Origin: Balaenoptera acutorostrata | Lineage: Eukaryota > Chordata > Mammalia > Artiodactyla > Balaenopteridae | Direction of reading: 5' to 3' | DNA: 64,000 nt | Assembly: GCF_949987535.1 (NCBI RefSeq) | Contig: NC_080078.1 | Span: forward strand, 24,138,942-24,202,941 | In this document: one piece after another, positions 23,240 through 35,754 of the stretch | Position numbering within the stretch: position 1 is the stretch's first letter | Layout: every line of letters starts with the position of its first letter | Notes under the pieces: generated by a model | The model's database searches: none | Seen by the model: only the letters and a program-made list of their open reading frames with translations | What the model was told of the DNA's origin: nothing | Made by a program: the position numbers and the translations under genes

Positions 23240-23640
23240 GTCATTCAAAACTAGTTATTGCACACCTACTATGTGCCAGGCACTGGGGAGAGGGACGATC
23301 ACAGCAGACCTTGTGCAGGGGGAGGCCAGACTGAACAAGAATTCACGGGGATGTGTGAAAGGAGGGGTGAGGGGCTCTAGGAGCTCTTAGAGAGACTCCT
23401 ACCTCGTCTTCCCTAAAGAAGCCACCATGTGGCTGAGACTCAAAGAAGAAACTCGAATTGGCCGAAGACAGGCCGAGGGAAGTATCTGCAAAGATCTGGA
23501 CACGCTTTGAAAAATGGCAGGAGCTGAAGCAAATCTGGAGCATGTTGTGAGCGACAGGGGACAAGCTGCAGGGGCAGGTGGGAGCCCTGTTCCCGAGGGT
23601 GATGGGCACTCCTGGAGGGCTTCGGTGAGATGAGATCAGG
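23240..23640 (+). mobile_element. L2 fragments
   Basis: 'attgcacacctactatgtgc' with 'caggcactggggagagggac' is an L2 3' motif in sense, with L2-like text continuing weakly to about 23640. Confidence 0.5.
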
Positions 23641-23754
23641 GTGTTGGAAGGATGCCTCTGGATTTGGAAGGTGATATAAGGCAGGAAGAACAGCCAGGCG
23701 TCAGTTGAGGAGGTCTCTGTGAGAGACGACAGGGGGAGGAAGAATGTGGAAGGA

Positions 23755-23865
23755 GAGACAGAGACAGAAGTGGGGGAGGGAGAGGGAGGGAGGGAGGAAG
23801 ACCGGAAGGAAAGAAGAAAAGAAGGAAGGGAGGAGGGAAGAAAAGAAAGAAAGAAAGGAATTGGA
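23755..23865. repeat. Purine (GA/GGAA) tract
   Basis: About 110 nt, nearly all A and G on the + strand, rich in ggaa and gaaa units. The antisense proline/serine-rich open frame across it is an artefact of this composition. Confidence 0.9.
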
Positions 23866-24034
23866 GAGGTGCTGGGAGATGGAATAAACAAGACTTAAAA
23901 ATTGACTGGATGTGCGTAGAGGGAAAGAGAGGAGGTAAAGATGATTTGGGGCAAATATCCAACAATGCTAGACAATTCTGGTCAGTTCCAGCCAATTCTT
24001 GTCAGTTTTGTCTAATCAAAATCATGTGTGTATG

Positions 24035-24132
24035 GGACTTCCCGGGCGGTCCAGTGGTTAAGACTCCACGCTTCCACTGCTGGGGGCACGGGTTTGATCC
24101 CTGGTCTGGAACTAAGAGCCCGCATGCCGTGT

Positions 24133-24171
<39 letters not shown>
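24035..24171 (+). mobile_element. Truncated CHR-type SINE ending in (TG)n
   Basis: SINE head 'gggacttcccgggcggtcca' with B-box 'gggtttgatccc'. The body stops after 'agagcccgcatgccg' and runs straight into a (TG)n microsatellite at about 24129-24169 instead of an A-rich tail. Confidence 0.85.
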
Positions 24172-24172
<1 letters not shown>

Positions 24173-24239
24173 ACATCTGTGTGCATTTTTCTGGGGAAAG
24201 AAAGGAACAGTAGCTTTAATCAAGACAGCTATACTATAA

Positions 24240-24535
24240 TATTTGCTATCAAATAAATCACAAAGGTAGAGCAAATGTAATGGGGTATCCTAGGTTGGAT
24301 ATTGGGAACAGAAAAAGAAAAAACTGGTGAAATCTGAATAAAGCCTGTAGTTTACTGAAGAGTATGTACCCATATTAATTTCTTAGTTATGACAAATGTA
24401 CTGTGGGAATGTAAGATGTTAACATCAGGGGAAACTGGCTGAAGGTTATTCAGGGACTCTGTATAATATTTTTGCAACTTTTCTGTAAATCTAAATTTAT
24501 TCGAAAATAAAAAGTTTAATTTTTTTTAAGTGAAG
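24240..24535 (+). mobile_element. L1 3' end (old)
   Basis: 'ttaacatcaggggaaactgg', 'gcaacttttctgtaaatcta' and 'cgaaaataaaaagttta' are a classic ancient L1 3' terminus in sense. Confidence 0.8.
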
Positions 24536-25259
24536 GAAAAGAAAAAGAGATAGAGGACAACGAGGGTGGAAACTTCCAGATCAGACCTTATGGTAAATTA
24601 GAGAACAGAAAACGTCTCCACTATAGACATCCAGAAATACAGACAAACTTTACAAACATCCTTTGAAAATTAAGCTGGGCTTCCAAGAAAGTGAGGAGGG
24701 CGACCAGTGGCGGGAAACAAAGTTAGAGATGGAAACCAAAGCAGTGGGCACATGCGCAGCAGAGCACTGGGTGTGGTGTCAGCCTCCCTAATACAGAAGC
24801 TCGGGCTTCACATCCACACCGGGGAGGGAGTGATGAGACTCGGACCCTTTCACAGAGAGGAGACCCGTGAAGAGTCCCACCTTACAGGAAAGGATACGCC
24901 GAGTGGGGAGGGGGCAATCCTCCCTCTGTCAGAGAGATGACGAAGAAGTTTGTCAGCTTCATCCCAAACTCAGGGAGGAAATGCAAGACTTCCCCTCTGC
25001 AGCATCCTTTGGTGAAGTCTGTACCATTAAATTTAAACACAGTGTTCTAGCAATGCCCCGGGGCTTTTAAGCCATGGGTTTATAATAGTTATATATTTTA
25101 ACTCCAAAATTAGAAAAATAACACAAAGTCTACTTCTAATCAGTAGTGTGGCTTAATTTTTGTTAAAGAAACTACAGGTAGGCTGAGAAATGTGGACGTT
25201 TGCTGTGATGTTTTGTGTTGCTGCCCTGTGGGGTTATTTTACATTTTGGAGTTCTGCCT

Positions 25260-25475
25260 TCCATCTAGGGAGAGGATTCTATTGACATTTGGGGTCAGAA
25301 AACCCTTTGCTGTGGGGATGTCCTGGTCATTGTAGGATGTTTAGCAGCGTTTCTGGCTTCTACCCATTGGATGCTAATAGCACCACCACTTCTATTTTTG
25401 ACAACCAAGAATGTCTCCAGGCATTGTTTAATGTCCCCTGAGAATCAGAATCACCCCTGGTTGAGAACCAGTGCT
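25260..25475 (-). mobile_element. MER20 (antisense)
   Basis: 'gatgtttagcagcgtttctg', 'gaatgtctccaggcattgtt' and the end 'cctggttgagaaccagtg' fit reversed MER20. Confidence 0.85.
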
Positions 25476-26284
25476 CCAGGGTGGTCGACTAAGGGGGGCC
25501 TGGGATGTGGCACTTTCAGATTTAGAACTGGGACAGTCCTGGGCAAACTGGGGTGGTTACATCCCCTACTTCCATCTCTAATATGAATAGCTAGGGTGCA
25601 AAATAATTATAGGATGGGTGAGAGTGGGGAAAGTGGTTTAGCACCAGCAAATATCATACTCTTGGGCTAACTATTCCAGCCAACACCTGGACAGACGTGG
25701 CCACGTCCTCACCAATGAGTGTCCTTGGTTACAAGTGATGGGTGGAAAGCAGATGGAAATGATTTGCTGCTTCTCATCCATGCAAAGGGGGAACTGCTCC
25801 AAAAGCAGAACCCTGGGAATGATTCAGCCGAATCTCTCTGTGTGGAAGGAATGGGCAAAAGTCCCCACAGGGAGCTCAGCAATGCCCAGCGTCACAAGGG
25901 GTCCTTCAGCCCTCTCAGCTTCGAGGCAATGTCCTCCTAGACCAATGCTCTCACCTGAGAAAGGAGGAGACCGAAGTCCGGAGAGGGGCAGGGAAGGGCC
26001 GAGGTCCTGAGCCCCCTAACTCCATAAGCAAGAGTTCTCTCCCTTTGCCATGTAAGGGAGGGTTAAGAGAGCAAATTCTGAATCAGCTGGCTCCAGTATG
26101 GATACTGGCACACACTGAAAGACAGTTGGCTGGGACTGGTGGGGAGAGGTGGGACAAGCCAGGACTGACCAGCGCAGCTGCCTAGGGTGGGGGAAGGGCT
26201 GGTTCTGATCAAACAGGGAAGCCCAATGGCTCTCATCAGGTACAGGTAGCCCAGATGGAAGCTGCCTGCTTAGCATAGCTCTAT

Positions 26285-26525
26285 TATTTTTTTAAAGCTT
26301 TATTTATTTATTTAAAATAAATTCTATCTATTTATTTATTTGGCTGCATCGGGTCTTAGTTGCGGTATGCGGGATCTTCATTGTGGCACGCGGGATCTTT
26401 CGTTGTGGCACGCGGGCTTAGTTGCCCCGCGGCATGTGGGATCTTAGTTCCCCGACCAGGGATCGAACCCTCATCCCCTGCATTGCAAGGCAGATTCTCA
26501 ACCACTGGACCACCAGGGAAGTCCC
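26285..26525 (-). mobile_element. CHR-type tRNA-derived SINE
   Basis: Minus-strand copy with head 'gggacttccctggtggtcca', B-box 'gggttcgatccc' and a (ttta)n left end. Perfect 13-bp target duplication 'agcatagctctat' at 26272-26284 and 26526-26538. Confidence 0.96.
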
Positions 26526-26864
26526 AGCATAGCTCTATGGACTAAAGCAACTGTCCCTTTCCTTCCCCAGAAAAATTCATATAGATGCATATGTGTGCGC
26601 ATACATGCATACGAACTTTTGATTTTGCATTTAATTTCAAGGGATTCACTGGACCCCTGAAGCCCATTAACCTCAGTGATGAAACCCTGAGCTAATCGTT
26701 AATAATCATACTATTATGGAGCATCTATACATGCCAAGCACTCAGCGACTTTATTTGACCCAATTAGTTGGCCTAGCAACCTGATGAAATAGGGGCTAAC
26801 ACATGATTAACCATCCTCAGCCCTATTGGTTTCCCATGATGAAGTATCATGTGGATTTTAAAAT

Positions 26865-27015
26865 TAAAGACTTTTTGGTGTCAGGAGGCCTGGGTTCAAA
26901 TCCCTACTCTGCCTACTACCAGCAGGATGATCTTGAGCAAGTCACTTAACCTGTCTAAGTCTCAGTTTCCCTCTACGTGCTTGACACATCATAAATGCTC
27001 AGTAAAGGTGGTCCA
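26865..27015 (+). repeat. MIR
   Basis: 'ggcctgggttcaaatcccta', 'aacctgtctaagtctcagtt' and 'gacacatcataaatgctcag'. Confidence 0.88.
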
Positions 27016-27049
27016 CTACTTCCTTATTCATGAGCCCAGCCAGCTATTA

Positions 27050-27240
27050 CAGTGGCTTTGAAGGCAAGATTTCACACCCCTGGGCATCACAAAAGGGACC
27101 CCAAAGATCTTCCAGTCGGACAGCTGAGAAGGGAAGGAATGTGCCAGCATCACATGGCATGTCAGGCGCAGAGCTGGAGCTGGGTCCCGGGCTTCTGGAC
27201 CCCAGTCTAACAATTTCACCGCTGCCCGGTGCCTGCTCTC
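27050..27240 (-). repeat. MIR-like (antisense), diverged
   Basis: 'tcagctgagaagggaag'-type middle followed by 'caggcgcagagctggagctg' and 'tctggaccccagtct' follow the antisense MIR order. Low identity. Confidence 0.45.
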
Positions 27241-27449
27241 ACAGATGAGTCACCCAGCTGAGTTCCAGGCAGGTTCTCAGCATGCATTTCTCCCCCAGTC
27301 AGTCATCTTCAATCGTGGTTTCCAAAAAAAGTATATGCTAAGAGGCCTCCAGAGGGGCTGAGACTTTGGAGAACTTTAGTGTCTCAAACATGGGGTTTTT
27401 GTTTGTCCCTTTTCAGAATTAAGAACACATCCTGAACCCCAGTAGTTCC

Positions 27450-28010
27450 ACGGGCTAAAGATATAAATAGTCTTGACTACAGTAGGGAAATATACACCTT
27501 GGCCAGAGAGCCCAGAAGTGCAGACTGAAATAAGATACCATTTTTTTGCTTATAAAATTTGCAAAGATTGCCATTAAAGTGGTAACACTCAGCGCAGGCA
27601 AGGGCGCTGTGAGATGGGCGCTCTCAGACATCACCGTGGGAGCATAAATTGCTTTCAGGAGGCAATTTAGCAAATTGTATCAAAGCCTTAAAAATCTATC
27701 CCCAGAAAATCATCAGAAATGCTGCAAAAGTTTATGCACAAGGCTTTTCATCTCAGAATTATTTCTAATTGTTTTTTAAAAAGAGAAAACAATCTAATTA
27801 TCCCAAAATTGGGGAATGATTAAATAAACTCTAGGGGGGCCACTCGGGAATATTAAAGAGCTATTTGAAACAATGTTTACAAAAATTTATAATGACATGA
27901 GGGGAAATGCTTATACTCTTAATTTTTAGAAATCAGAATACTGAGAGGGGTGTATGGTCAATATAACACAATTGCATTTTTAAAAAAATCTTTGCATTCA
28001 ACATGACAAG
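27450..28010 (+). mobile_element. Old L1 ORF2/3' fragment
   Basis: 'tgcttataaaatttgcaaag', 'ggaggcaatttagcaaattg' and 'attaaagagctatttgaaac' follow the order of an L1M 3' region. No usable frame. Confidence 0.7.
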
Positions 28011-28154
28011 AAGGAAAACACTCTAATGTAGTAACGTTTTCCAAGAATTCTGTAATGAGCATATATTACTTTTATTATTTTGTAAACTTTAGGTATGCGT
28101 TAATCATAAGGCGACACTTTACTTTCATGCTTATAAAGATGTCATAAGCTGTAG

Positions 28155-28376
<222 letters not shown>

Positions 28377-28684
28377 TGAGTGGACTCCTCTGTCCTCTGT
28401 AGCCCAAACAAGCACCCCCTTTGGAAAGGGGTGTGGAGAATGGTGTGTCCCACTGGCGTTTCTCTTTGGTAATTGCAGCTTTTATTCAGCCCAATTTCTC
28501 ATTGAAACTGGCCCTGGCAGTAGAGGACAAAGCATTTAGCAAGGGTAGCAAACAGCAGGCTGGAAGGTCCATTTTTATAAGTGCCGATCTTGTGCTGTGC
28601 CCTGTTCTGTATCACAGGGGGTTTGACCCTATGATATAACTCACATAATATGTATGTAAAGAACATAACATAAGACGTAATAAC

Positions 28685-28860
28685 TGACATTTATTTGCTA
28701 AGAGTTTATAAGCATCAAGTTCCCGCAAACCATATTAGGTAAGTATCCTCATTTCACAGATACGGAACCTGAGGCTCCAAGAAGGTAACTTGCTATAAAG
28801 TGGTGGAGCTGGGATTTGAACCTGAGCAGTTGGGTTCCATAGCCCACCCACCAAGGCCTC
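28685..28860 (-). repeat. MIR (antisense)
   Basis: 'atcctcatttcacagatacg', 'aaggtaacttgctataaag' and 'gagctgggatttgaacctga'. Confidence 0.88.
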
Positions 28861-28879
28861 CTTCAATGTTCCTCCATGC

Positions 28880-29200
28880 CTCCTAAGCCCCAGCCATGCT
28901 CACCATCTCGAAGTCCTCTCGAAGTGCTCCAGCCCATTTACGCCTGCATACTTTGCACATTCTGTTCCCTCCACTGGGAATTCCCATCCCTATCTTATCC
29001 CCCAGGGAGACACTTCCTTAACCTTCCAGACTCAGCTCTGCCATCTTTCCACCGAAGTCACCCCTGCCTCGATGGCACCTGACTGCACTCACCACCCACC
29101 TCTCCAGGAGCACTTTCTTCATCACTTTAGTGACTTCTTTTCACATCTGTCTTCCTTGCTGATTTGTGGGTTCTTTGAAGCCAGGTGTGATGTGTTCCAT
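28880..29200 (-). mobile_element. L2 3' region (antisense)
   Basis: 'actttgcacattctgttccc', 'ctccactgggaattcccatc' and 'gtgggttctttgaagccagg' follow the antisense L2 order. A sense L2 scrap ('cagatttattgagcacccac') lies at 29380-29430. Confidence 0.8.
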
Positions 29201-31162
29201 TGCCACTAAACTACAAATTTACAATCTTACCTCATTTTTCAAGAATCTCAGAGATTTGAAGTTAGAATGACGGTTGGTTTTTTATGCTTTAGAGTCACTG
29301 AGTTTTGTTAAGAGTGGGGAAGGGGTCCTCAATCTTAGTTTCCAAAGAAGTCTTGAATCCTTGCATCAACTCATCCAGCAGATTTATTGAGCACCCACTG
29401 CATCCTTGGTGGTGCTGAAGAATATAGTGAGGCAGTCAGAGTCTGACCAGGAAAACAGGAACCACTACAAACATTTAACACGGAGAGAATTTCATGCATA
29501 CACAAGTGATGGACTCTGAGAACTTAAAGAAGCAGTAGTGTATCTAGAGACTCACTCCAGCAGGAAGCCAACTCCACCCCTAACTGGAGGGCGGGCCAGT
29601 CCTGTGGGAGCTGGAACCACAGAAAGCAGGCAGCCCCTGCCAGCACCTCCCCAGGCAGACAGGGAAAGAAATACCCTGGCTTCTCTCTCCCTCCCATCCT
29701 TCCCATCAGTGCCTCCCATCACATGGAGGGCAGCTGACATGGAAGCCTGGGAACGGCGATCTTCGGGGGTCAAATCCCCTGTGATACAGAGCACAGCACG
29801 TGACTGGCACTTATAAAGATGGATAAAATAAGTTCTCAAAAATAACCAGCCTATAGAGGAAAATGAAATATATGCAATAAAGAGTAAATTTAAAAGTGAT
29901 TCCAAATGAAGATTTCCCTTTGGCCAGTCCACAGGAAGGACGGCTCAGCCTGCCTCACGGTGCGTGGAATCTATCCCTTGGTTTAATAGGCATTAGAAAG
30001 GATTCCAGGCAAATTCAGGGGTTTTCCAACAGCCCCTGACCCAGATCCTGTTCTTTTCTGCCTGAACTTACCTCCTTCCTCTCTTCTCAAGTCCTAACAT
30101 CCCTCTTTTTCTCTCTTATACTAACGTTTCCCAAATGTTATACCAGCATTTCCTCTCTTATACAGGTAGTTTTCCACTTTGGTATATAATACTTTCCCAA
30201 AAACATGTAGAAAAGTTGAATTTGCACAACGCATTCATCTGTTGTAAGTTCAGTTCCCATAAAGCTAGACAATATTATAAAATCTCTAATTACATCTTGT
30301 CTTTGAGACACAATCCAATTTTCTAATTCTGGCATTTTTTCATGCTTTGTAATTTTGTTCTTTTCCTTCATAATTAAGCACACTATCAACTTATGTTCAT
30401 GGAGCGTCTGATTAAAGTTTAAGGTTTTCATACTTTCAGCTTACCTAATAATTTCCATCTTTGCTTCAAGTGACAGTTGAATTAAGTTCATTTGATCTCT
30501 GCTCCTTACTACTTGCAGTAGCACCTTGGGCCTTTCTATCTCCCAGTTATTTTGACCAGATATGGGGAAAATGCAATAAAATATTGAAATAGTTTCCTGA
30601 GCAGGTGCCGCTGAACAAAGATGGCACTAGTGCTAAAATGCCTGGGCAGTCACTCCCCCAGATGACCACTCACCATGCATGTTCAGCAGTTGATGTAGGA
30701 CACCCCGAATTGTGCATGAGAGGGGCACTTGGGGATGCCAGTGCCTAGCTGGGTAGGACCAATGGCAAAGACCCATTGGACTGGAGAGCACTTTGTCCCC
30801 AGAAATCTACCACTCTGCTATTAGACAGAACACATTGTCTTGGAACATCGGCATTGAATAGAGCCTGGTGATGGTGTGAGATAAGATGTCAAATGGAAAA
30901 AAGGCTTCGTGTGGGTCCGTGTTGGTCTCTCTCTTTGGGGAGACCAGCCCATCGGAAGTAGAAAACTAAACCAACCAGCCTGCCCTGGGGAGCCTGGAAA
31001 CTTTGTGCTACAGGTGGGCAAGAATTGGATAGAGGGTGCTCGTGGAAGGTTTCCTGGAAGAACTGGTCCTGGATCAGGATCTTGAAGGCTTGGGAAGCTT
31101 AGGGAATGGGGGCAGCTGATGTTCTAAAGGAAGAAACCTGTGCAATGTTATGTGCATTGATT

Positions 31163-31400
31163 GAGGGCATTAGAGTCAGTCAGCCCTAGGCTAGTCCCCA
31201 CTCCATCACTTCTTACCTGGGCGACCTCGCCCAAGTCCCATAAACTCTCTGAGCCAGAGTCCTCAGCTGGGAAAGAGAAGTAGTCACACTGACTTTAAGG
31301 TTGAGGGGCTTTAGAGGAGATAAAAATGGATCTGAAGTTCTTATACAAGTGCTTGGGTAACTCAATGCTCCATGGTGGGAGCTGTTATTATTTTTATTAA
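31163..31400 (+). repeat. MIR
   Basis: 'cactccatcacttcttacct', 'ataaactctctgagccagag' and 'tacaagtgcttgggtaactc'. Diverged. Confidence 0.75.
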
Positions 31401-31514
31401 TTATAATTATGGGTGTCTCAAGAGGTCAGTGCTTACTTAGCCTGCGCACGTCAGATCATCTTTCTGAGGGCAAGTAAGCCTTGACTCACCCGCCCTCTTT
31501 CCTTTCCATTGCCT

Positions 31515-31866
31515 CTAATATTTAGGCTGCTATAAAAAAATATCACAGACTGGGTGGCTGATAGACAATAGAAATCTATTTCTCACCGTTCTAGAGTCTG
31601 GAGTCCAAGATCAGGGCTCCATCATGGTCAGGTTCTGGTGAGGGCTCACTCCCTGGTTTGCAGATGGTCATCTGTGTCCTCAGATGGCAGAAGGGGCAAG
31701 GGATCTCTCTGGGGCCTCTCTTATAAGGGCACTAGTCCCATTCACAGGGCTCCACCTTCATGAACTAATCACCCCCAGGGGCCCCACCTCCTAACACCAT
31801 CACATTAGGGGTTAGGGTTTCAACATATGAATTGTGGGGCAGGGGACTAACATTCAGTTCATAACA
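31515..31866 (-). mobile_element. MaLR-type LTR (MST/MLT1 group)
   Basis: 'aggctgctataaaaaaatat', 'ttctagagtctggagtccaa', 'cttataagggcactagtccc' and the end 'cattcagttcataacaa'. Solo antisense LTR in intron 2. Confidence 0.8.
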
Positions 31867-32100
31867 ATATTTGTTTAGCAATCCCCAGCATGTGACTGCC
31901 TAGAGCACTGTGTTGAGAAGGATTCTGAGAGCCAGAATTCTGAGTGCTTCTGGGATGGATTAAGAATGTCTTCCACAAACACAAAATTAAGGAGAGTAGA
32001 TATGTGTGCTTTGACTTGCCACCAACGCCTCAAGCAAAAGGAAATCTATTGGTGGGTGTTCTAGACAAGGTGGCAGCCTGTGGAGAGCGGTCATTTAGAA

Positions 32101-32339
32101 CAGCGGTCTCCAACCTTTTTGGCACCAGAGACCAGTTTCCTGGAAGACAATTTTTCCACGGACCAGGGCGGGGGTTGTGGGGGTGATGGTTTGGGCGGTA
32201 ATGCGGGCGATGGGGAGCGATGGGGGGCGGCAGATGAAGCTTTGCTCGCTGGCCCGCAGCTCACCTCCTGCTGTGTGGCCCGGTTCCTAACAGGCAGCGG
32301 ACTGCTACTGGCCCACGGCCCGGGGGTTGGAGACCCCTG
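32101..32339. mobile_element. MER1-like hAT-Charlie MITE
   Basis: Complete element. Left end 'cagcggtctccaacc' and right end 'ggttggagacccctg' are inverted repeats matching at 14 of 15. A perfect 8-bp target duplication 'atttagaa' sits at 32093-32100 and 32340-32347, as expected for hAT. The inside has 'caatttttccacggaccagg' and 'gtgtggcccggttcctaaca', as I recall from MER1B. CpG-rich, no coding frame. Confidence 0.93.
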
Positions 32340-32969
32340 ATTTAGAAGACGCCAATGGGAGCAGATATACACCGTTGTAACGTAAAGGGTACCTCAACAT
32401 AGTCCTGTTTTGAAGTGAGTTATCGGTTAGGTGTTTGTTCGGTCTGGGGCTGATTATTATTACTTTGTAATGACTTCTTCAACACACCAATGTTCACCTT
32501 TTAGTGTCATGTGGAAGCCAAAAATGTGGAATCCCTTGTCCAGTGGAATCTGTCCCTCTGGGTCTGTGAACTATGCCTGTTATTTGTTCGTTTTCTGTCA
32601 CATCCCTTGCCCACCCTTCTCATCCCTGCAAATGACATTTCCCAGGCTCATGGATATTGGGGCACTAGGTGAGCGGTTACCTTGGCCCCCCTCCAGGGCC
32701 TCCAATGCAGCAGCTCCAAGTATCATGTCCACACACAGCTACAACCCCAGGAAGGAAGGCAGTGGTGGAAACTGGGGCCTTTTCCACACACCACTCTCCA
32801 TTTATAGGGGAGGAGAATATTTCCAAGACGTCCTCTGCCAATTCCCCCATACATCTAATTGGCTGAACTTGGTCAGATGGCCAATGTTAGCTGCAAAGGA
32901 GGCTGAGAAAGTGAAATCTGGCCTTCCTAAATTTGATTGTAGGCAACGGGCAAAAGGATTAGGAATGAC

Positions 32970-33105
32970 TGTGAGGTAGGTAACCTGTAGCATCTGCCGC
33001 TGTGCCTGTTTGCTGCGAGGATGAAATGAGTTCATGTATATAAAACATTCAACATAGTACCTGGCATGAAATCAGTGCTCAAGAAACATTTTAATGACCT
33101 GAAGA
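32970..33105 (+). repeat. MIR 3' end and adjacent TCTA/ATCC repeat
   Basis: 'gaggatgaaatgagttcatg' with 'aacatagtacctggcatgaa' is the MIR 3' half. A short (TCTA/ATCC) run follows at about 33126-33160. Confidence 0.75.
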
Positions 33106-33291
33106 AAAAAAATCTCTGTGTTCCTATCTATCTGTCTATCTATCCATTCATCCATCCCTATTTCTCTGTTGTTTTTGGCAGCAGACTGCCTCCAGGGTCC
33201 TCCATCAATTTCTTTTGTTGGGTGAATTACTTCATAAGCTCTTTGAAATAGGAGGTGAGAATCCCCCAAGAAGACAGCAATACCTTCTGCT

Positions 33292-33642
33292 ATGGTTTGA
33301 ATGTTTGTGTGCCCCCAAGATTCATATGTTGAAATCCTAATGCCCAATGTGATGGTATTAGGAGATGGGGCCTTGGGGAAATGCTTAAGTTCTGAGGGTG
33401 AAGCCCTGATCAATAAAGTTAGTGCCCTTATAAAAGAGGCCCCACAGAGCTCCCCTGCCCCCTTCTGCCATGTGAGGGCACGGCAAGAAGTCTGCACCCA
33501 GAAGGGGCCCTCACCTGACCATGCTGGCACCCTGATCTTTCATTTCCCAGCCTCCAGAACTGTGAGAAATAAATTCCTGTAGTTCATAAGCCATCCAGTA
33601 TGTGGTATTTTGTTGTAGCAGCCTGAATGGCCTAAGATACCT
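33292..33642 (+). mobile_element. MaLR-type LTR (MST/MLT1 group)
   Basis: 'ctatggtttgaatgtttgtg', 'atgtgatggtattaggagat', 'gcccttataaaagaggcccc', 'gcctccagaactgtgagaaa' followed by 'taaattcctgtagtt', and 'gcctgaatggcctaagata'. This is a near-complete sense solo LTR with its own AATAAA-type signal near 33569. Confidence 0.85.
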
Positions 33643-34132
33643 GCTGAAGAGGGTGGATTGATAATTGCAGGATTTGGTTTTGCTGAGTCGGCTATGCAGG
33701 TTCAAACCTCGAGCTGAATTTTCCAGCAAAACAAAAGATTTGGAAGATGTTCTGTGAGGAAGGATTAGGAGGGAGGAGGCTATGTAAGGACTGGCGCCGT
33801 AAGGGGGGCTTTTGAGAAAGAGCAAAAACACCCAGTGGAGATTTTCGTTATTTGATGTATACAATGCAAAGTCAGCTCCTTTCTTTGTCTCTTCAATATA
33901 ATCCACCTTGTTTGCTAGTGTTTTTACATTTCTAGGATGAGTAACAGTGCTGAGTCCTGATTTTGGACCAAATCCAGAGATGCCCCTGAGAGGACAGCCC
34001 ATATGGGTGCCTTAGTTAAAAAAGGAAAAGGAGAAAGCAGGACTGCATCACATCCTCTGTTTACTTTGGTCTGGGAGGGCTAACAAGGACTTCTGTCCAT
34101 TTTCAACTCAATCCTATGGCAAGAGGCAATGA

Positions 34133-34270
<138 letters not shown>

Positions 34271-34924
34271 TGACCATCAAGCCCTTTTGGAAGTTCCAGC
34301 CAAGATTCCATTTTGACTTAACCAGCCTTTCACATGGAACCCGTGTGCCAGGTCACTGCTGTGTGCCCAGCACACAGACAGATCAGACACGATGATGCCC
34401 CAGTTAGAATATGATAATCGTTGTGAAAGAGGGTATTATGGGAACATATTGGATGGCCAGGGGTGGCCTCTGTTTAGGTCTGGGTTCTCCAAAAAGCAGA
34501 CACAAAAACGTGATTGGATGGGTAAGAGGTTTTTGAGGGAAAACATCTGCGAAGGAAAAAAGAGGGGAGGGTTGAAGAGGCAGGGAAGACCTTCAGGCCA
34601 TGATGTGGGTCTGAGCCCTGTGAAAGAAGAGGGGGAGGGAACGACTGAGCGGGGAGAGCCTTAGATCACAGCTCACCCTGGAAAGTCTTGGCTAAGCCAG
34701 TGGGGTGTCCCCAGGCAAAGGATGCCCATTCGAGGAGTCCCACATTGGGCAGGAGCAAGCCAGCACTAGTACCCCTGACATGCTAAGTCACTAACTGGGA
34801 ACAGCCTGGAGGAAGCACTGTCTCACTGTGAATGCAGTGCTGGGTCCAAGGGGCTTTCAGTCAACCATGCTCCCTCAGCTGGTCCTCCTGAAGGAGCTCT
34901 GAGCAGTACATGTCTACAGCTGCC

Positions 34925-35170
34925 ACGGCCTCCCTGGGTAAGAGATATTTAAGCTAACGTCTAGTGGATAAATAGGAATCAGCCAGAGGAAGAGCATTCC
35001 AGGTAGAGGGCACAGCATGGGCAAAGGTCCTGAGGTGGGAGAGATCACGGCACACTCAAGGACATTAAAGACTAGTGTGTCTGGGATGCAGAGCAGCGCA
35101 GGGGTGAGTGGAATAACGGTGGAGAATAAGGCCCAAGAGGCTGGCTTGGGCCAGATCTCATACCTGGCAA
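34925..35170 (+). mobile_element. L2 internal fragment
   Basis: 'agagcattccaggtagaggg', 'atgggcaaaggtcctgaggt' and 'gaataaggcccaagaggctg' follow the L2 sense order. Confidence 0.8.
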
Positions 35171-35254
35171 TATCACAGCACACTCCACCTGGAGATTTGG
35201 TCTCCACACTTTCCGTGGACAAGTTGTATCCTTAGCATCTCTCCTGCATGTATG

Positions 35255-35500
35255 CCTCCAGCCCTGCCTCAGATAGGGTTCCAGTTCCAGCTCCTGTTCT
35301 GCCACTTACTGGATAGTAGGTGACTTTGGGACTTTTTTTTTTTTTTTTTTTTTTTTTGCGTCTCTGAGCTTCAGTTTCCTCAGCTGTAAAATGGGATGAC
35401 AATAATAGTGCCTGGTTGTAAAAAGTAAATGGGCCAAGGTATGTAAAGGACTTAGTCTGTGCTCGGCACACTGTGAGAGCTCATTAAGGGTGGTCGAAGT
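35255..35500 (+). repeat. MIR containing a T homopolymer
   Basis: 'cagctcctgttctgccactt', 'tgagcttcagtttcctcagc' and 'tgtaaaatgggatgacaata' fit MIR. A run of about 25 T at 35333-35357 replaces the bases between the 'gtgactttggg' and 'tctctgagc' motifs. Confidence 0.85.
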
Positions 35501-35521
35501 TGCTATCAAAGTAGCAGAAGT

Positions 35522-35754
35522 GGGACTTCCCTGGTGGTCCAGTGGCTAAGACTCCATGCTCCCAATGCAGGGGGCCTGGGTTTCGATCCCTGGTCAGGGA
35601 ACTAGATCTCGCATGTATGGTGCAACTAAAAGCCTGCATGCCGCAGCTAAAAGATTCTGCATGCCACAACTAAAGATCCTGCATGCCGCAACGAAGATCC
35701 CATGTGCCACAACTAAGACCTGGTGCAGCCAAATAAACAAATATTAAAAAAAAA
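35522..35754 (+). mobile_element. CHR-type tRNA-derived SINE
   Basis: Head 'gggacttccctggtggtcca', B-box 'gggtttcgatccc' with one extra T, repeated 'gcatgccgcaac' units, and an A-tail. Perfect 14-bp target duplication 'aaagtagcagaagt' at 35508-35521 and 35755-35768. Confidence 0.96.

Noticed and set aside
23343..23891. 182-codon antisense Pro/Ser-rich open frame
   Set aside because: Generated by the purine tract at 23755-23865; low-complexity artefact.
32431..32979. 182-codon + strand open frame in CLEC19A intron 2
   Set aside because: Composition and local motifs look like old repeat DNA. No domain is recognisable, and it does not fit the splicing of CLEC19A.
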